From Klebsiella pneumoniae (GTDB lineage: Bacteria > Pseudomonadota > Gammaproteobacteria > Pseudomonadales > UBA5518), in assembly GCA_945862145.1 (NCBI GenBank), contig CAMAXE010000002.1, positions 186,427 through 250,426 on the forward strand: a DNA stretch of 64,000 nt, in the 5' to 3' direction. Positions 42,896 through 52,115 of the stretch are shown here, piece by piece (the stretch's first letter is position 1; each line of letters opens with the position of its first letter). The position numbers were made by a program, and so were the translations under genes. The notes under the pieces are model-generated. The model saw nothing but the letters and a program-made list of their open reading frames with translations. It did no database searches and was not told where the DNA came from.

Positions 42896-45160
42896 ATGAA
42901 ATATGGCAAGCAGATTTGTTTCCCGGTTCTCGGCGTGCTGGCACTGACGCCAGCGATCGCAGCAGAAGTTCCCGTCGGCCTTGAGGAGATCGTGGTTACC
43001 GCCACCAAGCGCGCCACGTCGCTGCAGCATGTGCCCATGGCGATGCAGGCGTTCACCGCGACGACCCTCGAGAACATGGGGGCTGATCAGGTAGACGGTT
43101 ACTACCGGATGATCCCGAACTTCGCGGTGGTAGACCGGGGCGCGGGCGGCAGGCTCTACTCGATTCGCGGCATTTCCACTGGCTTGATCACCCAGGGCGC
43201 TGCCACGGTCGGGGTATACATTGATGAAATGCCGATTTCGGCTGCAGGCTTTCAGCCCGATCCGAGACTGTTCGACATCGAGCGCATCGAGGTACTGCGA
43301 GGACCCCAAGGCACCTTGTACGGGGAAGGCTCCATCGGTGGTACGTTGCGGATGATCACGCCACGGCCCGATCCGTCTGCTTTCTCGGGCAAACTCGACT
43401 CTTCGGTGCAGAGCACGGGTGAAGGCGACGATAGCTACAAGCTCAATGGCATGCTCAATATGCCGTTGATCAAGGATGTGCTCGCCCTGCGCGTCAGCGG
43501 GCTGCATCACGAACTGGGCGGATTCATCGACCGGATAGATATGCCGGACGGCGTCAACCTGGATGTCGGCTCGCTGATCGGAGCGCCGCCGGGAGCAATT
43601 CCCGTGATGGGCAGCGGGCCCATCAAAGGCAAGCAGAACATCAACGATCAAGTCACTTCCGCCGGACGCGTCTCACTGGCCTGGAATGCCACCGAGCGGC
43701 TTAGCGTCGACCTGAGCTTCCTGAAACAGTCAGTTGAGGCGGACCACGGCAACGTCGAAGTGCGGGGCGCCGGGGAGTTGAACACGAATTTGATAAAGGA
43801 TGAGGCCGTCAAGGACGATTTCGAACTCAGCAACCTGACCATCTCCTACGATTTAGGCTGGGCGAACTTGCTCTCGTCCACCTCCCACTACGAGCGTACG
43901 CGAGATGTCACCAGCGACACCTCGGATCTGGGCGAGGCCATATTCCCGACCGCAAAACTGCCTGGTTCCAGTACCTTCACGACGGAACTGCAGGACATGA
44001 CGAGTCAGGAGTTGCGCCTGACCTCGACAGGCGACGGGCCACTGAGCTGGATCGGTGGTGTGTTCTATGTCGACAAGGACAATGGCTTCGAGCAGATCAT
44101 CGTTGATGACTACGGTGTGTTCGTCAGCTTCATGCAGATTCTCGGTGTGCCGGTGACCAACGCCCGGCAGTTGCTCGATCAGACCGGCCAGCAGGATGAG
44201 AAACAGACGGCCATCTTCGGCGAGCTCACGTACGATTTCACGGACAAACTGAGCGCTACACTCGGCCTGCGCTACTTCGATATCAAGCAGCGCGACACAC
44301 TCGTGAACAACGACATCAACATTCTCGGGCTCGGCCTGACCGATGGCGTCTCCGAAACCGGTGAGTCCGACCCGGTTATGAAGTTCAACGTGAACTACAG
44401 CCCGAACGACAGCTCGCTGGTGTGGGTCACCGCATCCCAGGGCTTCAGGATCGGTGGCACCAATACGACTCCAGGCATCCCCGACGAAAACCAGACCTAC
44501 GGTTCCGATACGCTGTGGAACTACGAAATCGGTGCGCGCACTTCGTGGTACGACAACCGGCTGGAACTCAACTCTGCCATTTATTACATCGATTGGAGCG
44601 ACATTCAGCTGGCGCTGCCCTTGGGTACCGCCTTTGGCACAATCAATGCGGGCAAGGCACGCATCATCGGGGCGGAAATTGAACTGCAGGCGAGGCCGGT
44701 GTCAGGACTCGATCTCTCGCTCACTGCAGGTTACAACGACGGCGAGCTTACGGAGGATACGCGTGGCGCGCCCGCAGGCCCGAACCCGGGCTTCAAGGGG
44801 GATCGCCTGCCCGGTGTGCCGCGTCTCAATCTCTCCGCCTCAATGCAGTACGTCTTTCCGCTGTTTGCGGACGGCATCGACGGGTTCGGTCGCCTGGACT
44901 ACAGCTATACCGGCGACAGCACCTCGACCTTCAACGACTTGAGCACGGCCAACGGACTTCCCAGCCACTTCGAACCCGACGCCTATGGATTGCTGAATAT
45001 GCGCGTTGGCGTGCAGAACGAGCGCTGGACTGCGGCGTTGTATGTCGACAATGTGACCGACGAGCGTGCGCAGATGTTGATCGACAACTCCTCTGTCACG
45101 GTGCGTGTTACGCGCAACCGGCCACGCACGGTCGGGCTCAACGTTCGCCTGGAGTTCTGA
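42896..45160 (+). CDS. TonB-dependent outer-membrane receptor of the peptide-catabolic locus
   Basis: A 754-residue receptor with signal peptide (residues 1-23, ending PAIAA), TonB box GLEEIVVTATKR, plug motif IEVLRGPQGTLYGEGSIGGT and a C-terminal barrel ending TVGLNVRLEF. The start at 42896 is chosen for AAGGCGAGG upstream and the signal peptide; an in-frame ATG at 42824 precedes the promoter. It is the first gene of a nine-gene plus-strand run to 54293, 6 bp before the aminotransferase. It presumably imports the bulky substrate whose breakdown the rest of the operon performs. Confidence 0.9.
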   Translation: MKYGKQICFPVLGVLALTPAIAAEVPVGLEEIVVTATKRATSLQHVPMAMQAFTATTLENMGADQVDGYYRMIPNFAVVDRGAGGRLYSIRGISTGLITQGAATVGVYIDEMPISAAGFQPDPRLFDIERIEVLRGPQGTLYGEGSIGGTLRMITPRPDPSAFSGKLDSSVQSTGEGDDSYKLNGMLNMPLIKDVLALRVSGLHHELGGFIDRIDMPDGVNLDVGSLIGAPPGAIPVMGSGPIKGKQNINDQVTSAGRVSLAWNATERLSVDLSFLKQSVEADHGNVEVRGAGELNTNLIKDEAVKDDFELSNLTISYDLGWANLLSSTSHYERTRDVTSDTSDLGEAIFPTAKLPGSSTFTTELQDMTSQELRLTSTGDGPLSWIGGVFYVDKDNGFEQIIVDDYGVFVSFMQILGVPVTNARQLLDQTGQQDEKQTAIFGELTYDFTDKLSATLGLRYFDIKQRDTLVNNDINILGLGLTDGVSETGESDPVMKFNVNYSPNDSSLVWVTASQGFRIGGTNTTPGIPDENQTYGSDTLWNYEIGARTSWYDNRLELNSAIYYIDWSDIQLALPLGTAFGTINAGKARIIGAEIELQARPVSGLDLSLTAGYNDGELTEDTRGAPAGPNPGFKGDRLPGVPRLNLSASMQYVFPLFADGIDGFGRLDYSYTGDSTSTFNDLSTANGLPSHFEPDAYGLLNMRVGVQNERWTAALYVDNVTDERAQMLIDNSSVTVRVTRNRPRTVGLNVRLEF

Positions 45161-45166
45161 TAAGCG

Positions 45167-46507
45167 ATGAGCAGGGATCGCCTGCCTGCATGGCCCGCGG
45201 TACCGGCGGGCCAGTTTCCGGAGTTCGTTGGTGCCTCGGGTGTCTGGTTGCACACGGCGGACGGCCGCAAGATCCTCGATGCGGCGGGCCAGGCGTGCGT
45301 GGCGAACATCGGGTATGGCCGCAAGGAAGTGGCGGCGGTCGCGGCCCGCGCACTTGAGGATTTCACGCATGCGCTGCCGCCATTTGTAACGCCCCAGCGT
45401 CTGCAGTTGGTTGAAACTCTGCGCAGCAAATGGCTGCCGCTGCCACTGACGCGGATTCACCTGGTGAACAGTGGTTCTGAAGCAACAGACGCTGCGATCA
45501 GGCTCGCGCGAAGTTATCAGCTCTGCAAGGGACGGCCTGAGCGATGGAAGGTCATCGGGCGCGAAGCGTCCTATCATGGTGTGACGATTGGCGCGCTCGG
45601 CGTGTCGGGTCACCATGCTCGTCGCAAGGATTTCACGCTGCTGCTGAGCACGGTGCCCCTGGCACCGGCCTGCTACCCGTTACGGTGTGAGCTCTGCGCC
45701 GGGCAGCAAGGCTGCAATCTGCGTTGTGCCGATGGCCTTGAAGCACTCATCGAAAGCGAGGGGCCCGATACGGTCGCCGCTTTCATCGGTGAGGCAATCG
45801 TCGGCACCAGTGGCGGCGCGCTGGTGCCTCCCGACGATTACTGGCCCAGAGTTCAGGCCATCTGCCGTCGGCATGACATCCTCCTCATCATCGATGAGGT
45901 AATCACTGGATTCGGGCGAACCGGACGGAGATTCGCGTTCGAGCACTGGGGCATCAAGCCTGACGTTGTGCTCGCGGCAAAAGGCTTCACCGGCGGCTAT
46001 GCACCGCTCGCAGCCGTCATCACCACCGACGCCGTGATCGCGCCGCTGGTAGAGAACGGCAACACCATGATGTTCCACACCTGCGGTGGCCACCCCGCGG
46101 CGTGCGCCGTGGCGAACGAGGTGCTGGAGATCATCGACCGCGAAGGACTGATCGAGCGCGCAGCGCAACTCGGAGCGTATCTGGGTCTGAAGCTCGAGCA
46201 GCTTCGTGATCACACTCATGTGGCGCAGGTACGCGGACGCGGCCTGTTGTGGGCAGTCGAGCTGGTTCGTAATAAGAGTACCCTCGAGCGTTTCCCGGAG
46301 AGAGCCGGCCTCACCCTTGCGGTTGTTCAGGCTGGCCTTGAGCGCGGCGTACTTTTTTACTTCGGCGGCACTGGCGAGCATCGCGACATCATCTGCCTCG
46401 CGCCCGCGTTCATCATCGATACCGCCGCAATCGACACGATGGTGGACGTTCTCGAGCAGTCCATCGATGCCGCCATTGCAGGCCTGGGTTTTATCTCTGG
46501 AGATTGA
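45167..46507 (+). CDS. Class III PLP-dependent aminotransferase (possible beta-/omega-amino acid transaminase)
   Basis: A 446-residue fold-type I aminotransferase with NSGSEATDAAIRLAR (PLP phosphate site), IIDEVITGFGRTG (Asp binding the PLP ring) and Schiff-base Lys272 (AAKGFTGGYAPL). The class acts on omega- and beta-amino groups. A cysteine cluster C-x4-C-x2-C-x5-C-x3-C occupies residues 169-187. The next gene encodes a beta-keto acid cleavage enzyme only 2 bp downstream, so transamination of a beta-amino acid to a beta-keto acid is the most economical reading. Substrate is inferred. Confidence 0.85.
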   Translation: MSRDRLPAWPAVPAGQFPEFVGASGVWLHTADGRKILDAAGQACVANIGYGRKEVAAVAARALEDFTHALPPFVTPQRLQLVETLRSKWLPLPLTRIHLVNSGSEATDAAIRLARSYQLCKGRPERWKVIGREASYHGVTIGALGVSGHHARRKDFTLLLSTVPLAPACYPLRCELCAGQQGCNLRCADGLEALIESEGPDTVAAFIGEAIVGTSGGALVPPDDYWPRVQAICRRHDILLIIDEVITGFGRTGRRFAFEHWGIKPDVVLAAKGFTGGYAPLAAVITTDAVIAPLVENGNTMMFHTCGGHPAACAVANEVLEIIDREGLIERAAQLGAYLGLKLEQLRDHTHVAQVRGRGLLWAVELVRNKSTLERFPERAGLTLAVVQAGLERGVLFYFGGTGEHRDIICLAPAFIIDTAAIDTMVDVLEQSIDAAIAGLGFISGD

Positions 46508-46509
46508 AG

Positions 46510-47475
46510 ATGCGCAAGCGACACAAAGTCATCGTTACCTGTGCCATCACCGGTGCAGCCCATACGCCCTGCATGTCGCCGTATCTGCCCATCACGCCGC
46601 AGCAGATTGCCGACGAGGCGATCGCCGCCGCAAAAGCTGGCGCTGCCATCATTCATTTGCATGCACGCGATCCCGAGGACGGCTTCCCGTCCACGGATCC
46701 TGAGCACTATCGCGAGTTTTTAGGCGCAATCGATGCAGGTTGCGATGCCATCATCAATATCACGACCGGGCAGCCGGATAGGCTTGCCGTCACCCATCCG
46801 GACGCGCGGGCGCTGTTCGAGCGGCGCTTGGCGGCGCCCAAGGAATTCGCCCCTGAGTTGTGCTCCTTCAACATGGGGCCGATGAACCCGGGATTATGGG
46901 CGCTGGCTGACCGTTTCGAAGGCCGGTTCAAGTATCCGTGGGAAGGCGGCTTCATGCGCGCGACCCGCGGGATCACCATGATCAACAGTTATGAGAACAT
47001 GGAACAGATCGCACGCGAGCTCGGGGATGAGCGTGGCGTGCGGTTCGAATTCGAGTGCTTCGACATCGGTCACCTGCACACGCTCAAGTTCATCCTGGAT
47101 CAGGGCTGGATCAAACCACCGCTGTTGATCCAGTCGGTGTTTGGTTTTCTCGGTGGCCTGGCCGCCGACCCGAAGCACGTGCTGCACGCCAAGCAGACGG
47201 CCGACGAGCTGTTCGGCGATGACTATCACTGGTCCTGCCTTGCGGCGGGGGCGAATCAGATCGCCATCGTTACCCTCGCGGCAATCCTTGGCGGGCATGT
47301 GCGTGTCGGCCTCGAAGACAGTCTCTGGGATGGGCCCGGAAAACTCGCCTGCTCGAACGCCGATCAGGTGAAGCGCATCTGCCGGATACTCGCGGATTTG
47401 TCCATCGAGGTAGCCACTGCAGATGAGGCGCGGGAGATGCTGCAGACCAAAGGAAGAGAGCACACGCGCATATGA
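46510..47475 (+). CDS. Beta-keto acid cleavage enzyme, BKACE/DUF849 family (copy 1)
   Basis: A 321-residue TIM-barrel zinc enzyme. It has His49-x-His51 (AIIHLHARDPEDG) as zinc ligands, GLEDSLWDGPG near the C-terminus (the Glu is the third ligand in the family) and the N-terminal ITCAITG-like strand (VTCAITGAAHTP). BKACE enzymes react a beta-keto acid with acetyl-CoA to give acetoacetate and a new acyl-CoA. The ATG at 46510 is preferred; a TTG six bases earlier overlaps the preceding stop. Coupled to the aminotransferase and overlapping the CocE-type hydrolase by 4 bp. Confidence 0.85.
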   Translation: MRKRHKVIVTCAITGAAHTPCMSPYLPITPQQIADEAIAAAKAGAAIIHLHARDPEDGFPSTDPEHYREFLGAIDAGCDAIINITTGQPDRLAVTHPDARALFERRLAAPKEFAPELCSFNMGPMNPGLWALADRFEGRFKYPWEGGFMRATRGITMINSYENMEQIARELGDERGVRFEFECFDIGHLHTLKFILDQGWIKPPLLIQSVFGFLGGLAADPKHVLHAKQTADELFGDDYHWSCLAAGANQIAIVTLAAILGGHVRVGLEDSLWDGPGKLACSNADQVKRICRILADLSIEVATADEAREMLQTKGREHTRI

Positions 47476-49229
47476 CGGGTGCGAATCGCGCCGTATATGT
47501 GGAGATGCCGGACGCAACGCAGATTGCTGCGGAAATCTGGCTGCCCGACGGCGTGCGGGCGGGTGAGCGCGTTGGCACGGTGGCAAGTTTCACGCGGTAC
47601 TGGCGCGCGCGGGCGTTCGCACCTTCGCGTGAAGACATGGACGAGCGGATCGAAGGAATTCTTCGCCGGGGTTTTGCGGCTGTCGTGGTCGACGCGCGCG
47701 GCAGCGGAGCGTCCTTCGGTTTCCGGGCAGCAGAGTTCTCGCCGTGCGAGACCCGAGACTTCAGGTTCGTTGTCGACTGGATCGCCGCGCAGCCCTGGTC
47801 GAACGGTCGTGTCGCAACCGTCGGTATTTCATATGCAGGCAATACCGCCGAGCATGCCGCGTACGATCCTTCGCCGGCACTCGTGGCCGCGGTGCCCCGC
47901 TTCACGGACTTCGATGCGTATGCCTCCATTCTGTTTCCCGGCGGCCTTCGCAACGCGCTGATCGCAGATGCCTGGGCTAGCGGCGTTCGCGCACTCGACA
48001 ACAACAGCGTCCCGCCCGGTAACTGGCGCAGCGATGGCAAGGGTGATGCGAAACTTGTCGGGGTCAAACCCGTGGATCTCGATACGGAGGGCAGGCAGCT
48101 CGCACTGGCGGTCGACCAGCACGCCCACAATCAGGACTTCGCAGCGCTGCTCTCGCAAGCGCATTTTCGCGACGACCTGCGTCTGACGGGCGATGTGGCC
48201 GACGCCTGCGATACGATGATTGCTCCCTATCTCTTGCGCAGGCATGCAAAGCGCTCTGCCGTGCCGTCTTCGCACTGGGGCAGTTGGATGGATGCGGGCA
48301 CCGCGGCGGGTGTGCTCGCTCGCTTCGTCAGCGATCCCGATGGGCACTATGCCATTGGTGCGTGGAGTCATGGTGGCGCGTTCGATACTGATGTATTCAG
48401 GGCTGAAGGGGCGCCTCCCGCGGGCAACACGGCAGAGCAGGAGGCGCAGATATTTGACTTCCTGGAGCCGCTGCTGCGACCGGGCGTGACGGCACATCCG
48501 CCACGCGCAGGCTTGACGTATTTCACGATGGGCGAGAGAGCCTGGAAGCACACGCGTTCATGGCCAGTCGCCGGTTGCACAGAGCAACGTTGGTTTCTGG
48601 CGCCTGCGGGAACGCTACAGACACATGCCTCGGCCACGAGTCATGGCGCGGATCCTTACGTCGTCGACTACTCTGCGGGCACCGGTTCCAAGACGCGATG
48701 GACCACCCAGCTCGGCGGTTCCGATGTTTTCTATGGTGAGCGCCGGTGCGCGGATTCCAACCTGCTGACCTACACCTCGCCGCCGCTCGACCATGATCTG
48801 GAGATTACCGGCCACCCCGTCGTGCAGTTGTTCGTGACGTCGACACACGATGATGGTGCGCTCATCGCTTATCTCGAGGCAGTGAGTCCCTCAGGCGGCG
48901 TGACGATGATCACCGAAGGTCAGTTACGCGCGATGCATCGGCGTGTCTCCAGCGAGGAGCCCCCGTATCCGATGTTCGGTCCGCATCACAGCTTTGAACG
49001 CAAAGACGCCATGCCCCTCGTGCCCGGCGAGACGGCAGAAATCAGCTTTGCATTACTGCCGACATCGGTGCGCGTTCCGCGCGGTTACGCATTGCGCCTC
49101 GCGATTGCAGGTCATGATCGTGATTCGTTCTGTCGTTATCCCGCCGAGGGCACGCCCGTGCTGAGCATCCACCGCAGCAGCGTGCATGCGTCCAATCTCA
49201 CCTTGCCTGTCATCGAGCCGAGCTCATGA
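47472..49229 (+). CDS. CocE/NonD-type alpha/beta hydrolase (S15-like)
   Basis: A 585-residue hydrolase of the X-Pro dipeptidyl-peptidase/cocaine-esterase family. The N-terminal alpha/beta domain has DARGSGAS and nucleophile Ser120 in GISYAG; the C-terminal third is the beta jelly-roll typical of PepX_C (HDDGALIAYLEAVSPSG). No signal peptide, so it is cytoplasmic. Family members cleave esters, amides or proline-linked peptides. ATGA overlap with the BKACE gene and a 49-bp gap to dgcN place it in mid-operon. Hydrolysis of an amide or peptide bond of the imported compound is the contextual guess. Confidence 0.85.
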   Translation: MTGANRAVYVEMPDATQIAAEIWLPDGVRAGERVGTVASFTRYWRARAFAPSREDMDERIEGILRRGFAAVVVDARGSGASFGFRAAEFSPCETRDFRFVVDWIAAQPWSNGRVATVGISYAGNTAEHAAYDPSPALVAAVPRFTDFDAYASILFPGGLRNALIADAWASGVRALDNNSVPPGNWRSDGKGDAKLVGVKPVDLDTEGRQLALAVDQHAHNQDFAALLSQAHFRDDLRLTGDVADACDTMIAPYLLRRHAKRSAVPSSHWGSWMDAGTAAGVLARFVSDPDGHYAIGAWSHGGAFDTDVFRAEGAPPAGNTAEQEAQIFDFLEPLLRPGVTAHPPRAGLTYFTMGERAWKHTRSWPVAGCTEQRWFLAPAGTLQTHASATSHGADPYVVDYSAGTGSKTRWTTQLGGSDVFYGERRCADSNLLTYTSPPLDHDLEITGHPVVQLFVTSTHDDGALIAYLEAVSPSGGVTMITEGQLRAMHRRVSSEEPPYPMFGPHHSFERKDAMPLVPGETAEISFALLPTSVRVPRGYALRLAIAGHDRDSFCRYPAEGTPVLSIHRSSVHASNLTLPVIEPSS

Positions 49230-49278
49230 ATTCACCTGCCGGAATTTTTCTGCGAGCCCTGCCAGCACGGATGTGCGC

Positions 49279-50325
49279 ATGACCGCCCATCCCGCCTCGG
49301 CAATCGTCAAACCGTATCTGGTGTTCCTCGGTGATGTCGGCGACGAGCTGTACGCCAAGACGGCTTTCGGTCTGCGCGACTGGGTGCCCGGTGCGTGTAT
49401 CGGGCAACGGCGACTGCCCGGTTGCGCGGTTGATCTGGGCGTGCCTGACATGACGCCCGCACAGGCACATGCCGCTGGGGCGCGTACGCTGGTTATTGGC
49501 GTCGCACCGGTCGGCGGGGCATTGCCCGGGCACTGGATTCCTGAGTTGCTTGCAGCCTTGCAGGCGGGCCTGGATCTCGCCTCTGGCTTGCATCAGAAAC
49601 TGGCGGACGAGTCCACCATTGCAGAGGCCGCGCGCCGTTTCGGCCGTACGCTCCACGATGTGCGGCATGCCAACCGCAGCTTTCCGGTCGGCAGTGGCAA
49701 GAAGCGCTCCGGCAAGCGCCTGCTCACCGTTGGCACCGACTGCGCGCTCGGCAAGAAGTACACGGCCCTGTGCATTGCGCGCGAATTGCAAGCGCGTGGC
49801 ATAGACGCTGATTTCCGCGCCACCGGACAGACCGGCATTCTCATTGCCGGCGATGGTGTTGCCATTGACGCCGTGGTCGCGGATTTCACGGCGGGCGCAG
49901 CCGAAACCTTATCCCCGGCCAATGGTGCGGGCCACTGGGATGTCATCGAAGGTCAAGGTTCGCTGTTTCATCCTGGCTATGCCGGCGTGACGCTCGGACT
50001 GATCCACGGTTCGCAGCCCGATGCGCTGGTGCTCTGTCACGATCCGCTTCGGCGCGAGATCGGCGGCTATCCTCAGTTTGCGATTCCGTCGCTCGAAGAG
50101 GCACTGGACACGTATCTGCGGGCTGCGCGTCTGACGAATTCGAGTGCGCGCTTTGTAGCCGTTGCGCTCAACACGTCGAAGATGACCGCCATTGATGCCG
50201 CAGCCGAGATCACCGCGACCGGCAAGCGACTCGGACTGGTGTGTGTCGATCCCATACGGACAGGTGTCGGCGCAATCGTCGACCTGCTGCAAGGTGAATA
50301 TGAAAATCAAACTGCAACGCGTTGA
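49279..50325 (+). CDS. dgcN: DgcN-type DUF1611 protein (D-glutamate N-acetyltransferase)
   Basis: A 348-residue DUF1611 protein with N-terminal Rossmann-like half and a C-terminal P-loop half beginning LLTVGTDCALGKKYTAL (residues about 149-163). In current family naming DgcN N-acetylates D-glutamate and DgcA racemises the product towards L-glutamate. Here dgcA follows with a 26-bp overlap, which strongly supports that pair. The ATG at 49279 fits the family start; an earlier ATG overlaps the preceding gene. The deacetylating step is not encoded next to it. Assignment rests on family and gene pairing. Confidence 0.75.
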   Translation: MTAHPASAIVKPYLVFLGDVGDELYAKTAFGLRDWVPGACIGQRRLPGCAVDLGVPDMTPAQAHAAGARTLVIGVAPVGGALPGHWIPELLAALQAGLDLASGLHQKLADESTIAEAARRFGRTLHDVRHANRSFPVGSGKKRSGKRLLTVGTDCALGKKYTALCIARELQARGIDADFRATGQTGILIAGDGVAIDAVVADFTAGAAETLSPANGAGHWDVIEGQGSLFHPGYAGVTLGLIHGSQPDALVLCHDPLRREIGGYPQFAIPSLEEALDTYLRAARLTNSSARFVAVALNTSKMTAIDAAAEITATGKRLGLVCVDPIRTGVGAIVDLLQGEYENQTATR

Positions 50326-51283
50326 CCTGGAGCTCGCAACTCCGCTGCACATCTCGAACGCATCGTGGACGCACGCGCGGACCGTAGTCGTGGAGCTGAC
50401 CGACGGCAGCGTGTGCGGGCGTGGCGAGAGCAACGGAGTCTATTACCGCGGTGAGAGCCAGGACACGATGGAACGCGATGTCGAGCTTGCCCGTGATGCT
50501 ATCGAAGCGGGTCTTGACCGCGACAGGCTGCGGGCGCTGATGCCCCCCGGCGGCGCGCGTAACGCGGTGGACGCAGCGCTGTGGGATCTCGAAGCAAAGC
50601 GCACGGGGAAGCGGGCGTGGGCGATTGCCGGAATGGCGACAGTCCGGCCGCTCACCACGGCCTTCACCCTTGGCGTTGCTTCACCAGCTGCCATGGGGGA
50701 AGCCGCCGCCGCAGCGGCACGACGCAATCTGAACGTACTCAAACTGAAGCTGACCGGTGAAGACGATCTCGAGCGTGTCCGCGCCGTTCGCGCCGGCCAT
50801 CCAGGAGCGCGGCTCGTCGTCGATGCCAACCAGGGCTGGTCGGAGCGACATCTGCATGAGTATCCGCCGGTGCTGGCAACGCTCGGCGTTGAACTCATCG
50901 AACAGCCACTGCCGGCGGGCGCGGACGATGCGCTGTTCGGGTTAGACAGCCCCGTGCCGTTCTGTGCCGACGAGTCTTGCCAAACGGCGGACAGCGTCGC
51001 CGCGCTCGTGGGCAAGTACCAGTTCGTGAACATCAAGCTCGACAAGTGCGGCGGTCTGACCGAGGCGCTGCTTCTCGCCAGCGCGGCACAGCACCATGGG
51101 CTCCGGCTCATGGTTGGCTGCATGCTCGGCACATCGCTCGCGATGGCGCCGGCGTTCATCGTCGGACAGCTGTGCGAATTCGTTGATCTCGATGCAGCGC
51201 TTCTGCTGGTGCACGACTGCGAAGAAGGCATTCGCTACGATGGTAGTGTGATGTCGGCTCCGGGAGCACGGCTGTGGGGTTGA
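50300..51283 (+). CDS. dgcA: DgcA-type enolase-superfamily racemase/epimerase
   Basis: A 327-residue enolase-superfamily enzyme with the dipeptide-epimerase-type residues Lys148-x-Lys150 (LKLKL), Asp175 (VDANQGW), Glu201 (IEQPLP), Asp224 (CADES) and Lys246-x2-Lys249 (NIKLDKCGG). These place it with two-lysine 1,1-proton-transfer racemases: L-Ala-D/L-Glu epimerases and N-acetyl-D-Glu racemase DgcA. Start ATG 50300 follows AAGGTGA inside the dgcN end. Because dgcN is adjacent I prefer DgcA over a muropeptide dipeptide epimerase, but either role handles D-glutamate. Confidence 0.8.
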   Translation: MKIKLQRVDLELATPLHISNASWTHARTVVVELTDGSVCGRGESNGVYYRGESQDTMERDVELARDAIEAGLDRDRLRALMPPGGARNAVDAALWDLEAKRTGKRAWAIAGMATVRPLTTAFTLGVASPAAMGEAAAAAARRNLNVLKLKLTGEDDLERVRAVRAGHPGARLVVDANQGWSERHLHEYPPVLATLGVELIEQPLPAGADDALFGLDSPVPFCADESCQTADSVAALVGKYQFVNIKLDKCGGLTEALLLASAAQHHGLRLMVGCMLGTSLAMAPAFIVGQLCEFVDLDAALLLVHDCEEGIRYDGSVMSAPGARLWG

Positions 51284-51308
51284 GCGCAATGAACAGGTTG
51301 ATGCGCAC

Positions 51309-52115
51309 GTGCTGAAGTTCTGTGCCAACGTCAGCTGGCTGTTCAATGAACTCCCGTTTCTGGAGCGACCCGAGGCGGCACGACGTGCCGGATTCTCCGG
51401 GATCGAGTTCCACACCCCGGAGGGTCACGCCGCGGGGGAGATTTACCGGGCGGCGCGCGATGCGCGCTTAAGCCTCGTGCTGTTCAATGCGACGTCGGGG
51501 GATTTCATGCAGGGAGGTTCCGGCCTCATCGGCGTACCCGGACGAGCGGCGGAGTTCCGGCTGGCCGTAGATCAGGCACGCGACTTCGGCCGGGCTGTTG
51601 GTGGTGCCCTCGTGCAGATCGGTCAGAGCCGCGTGCCTGCGGACGTGTCGCGTGAAGAATGCATGCGGGTGTATGTGGAGAATCTTCGCTACGCAGCCCG
51701 GGAGCTGTCGCACGTGGGATGCCGCGTGCTCGTGGAGCCCATGAACGACACCGATTGGCCGGGAGTGCTGGTCAGGGATACGGCAGTGGCGCTTGAGGCA
51801 ATTGCGCAGGCAGCCGATCCGCGTATCGGGCTGCAGTTCGACACCTACCATCACCACATGTCTGGAGCAGATGTCGCCGGTACCGTCGAGGCACTCGCTG
51901 GGCGTATTGCCCACCTGCAGTTCTCCAGCGCGCCCGCTCGCCAGGAACCACAGGCAGAGTCCGCCTGGTTCGATGCGGTAGTGCAGATCCTGAAGCATCA
52001 ACGATATCCACACTGGGTGGCTGCCGAGTACAGGCCCAGCCGGCCGACCACCGAGACGCTCGGCTGGCTGAGTGCAGCCAGCGCAGGGGAGAACGAGGCA
52101 CCTGAAAGCCAATGA
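51309..52115 (+). CDS. Hydroxypyruvate isomerase-like TIM-barrel protein
   Basis: A 268-residue protein of the Hyi/xylose isomerase-like TIM-barrel family, starting LKFCANVSWLFNELPFLERPEAARRAGFSGIEFH and carrying the metal-site strand LVEPMNDTDWPGVLV and FDTYHHH. Hyi interconverts hydroxypyruvate and tartronate semialdehyde. The start is GTG 51309. The next gene, a GlxR-like reductase, overlaps by 4 bp (ATGA) and would use tartronate semialdehyde, so the pair makes a coherent two-step route to glycerate. A related isomerase role on another small hydroxy-keto acid cannot be excluded. Confidence 0.8.
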   Translation: MLKFCANVSWLFNELPFLERPEAARRAGFSGIEFHTPEGHAAGEIYRAARDARLSLVLFNATSGDFMQGGSGLIGVPGRAAEFRLAVDQARDFGRAVGGALVQIGQSRVPADVSREECMRVYVENLRYAARELSHVGCRVLVEPMNDTDWPGVLVRDTAVALEAIAQAADPRIGLQFDTYHHHMSGADVAGTVEALAGRIAHLQFSSAPARQEPQAESAWFDAVVQILKHQRYPHWVAAEYRPSRPTTETLGWLSAASAGENEAPESQ

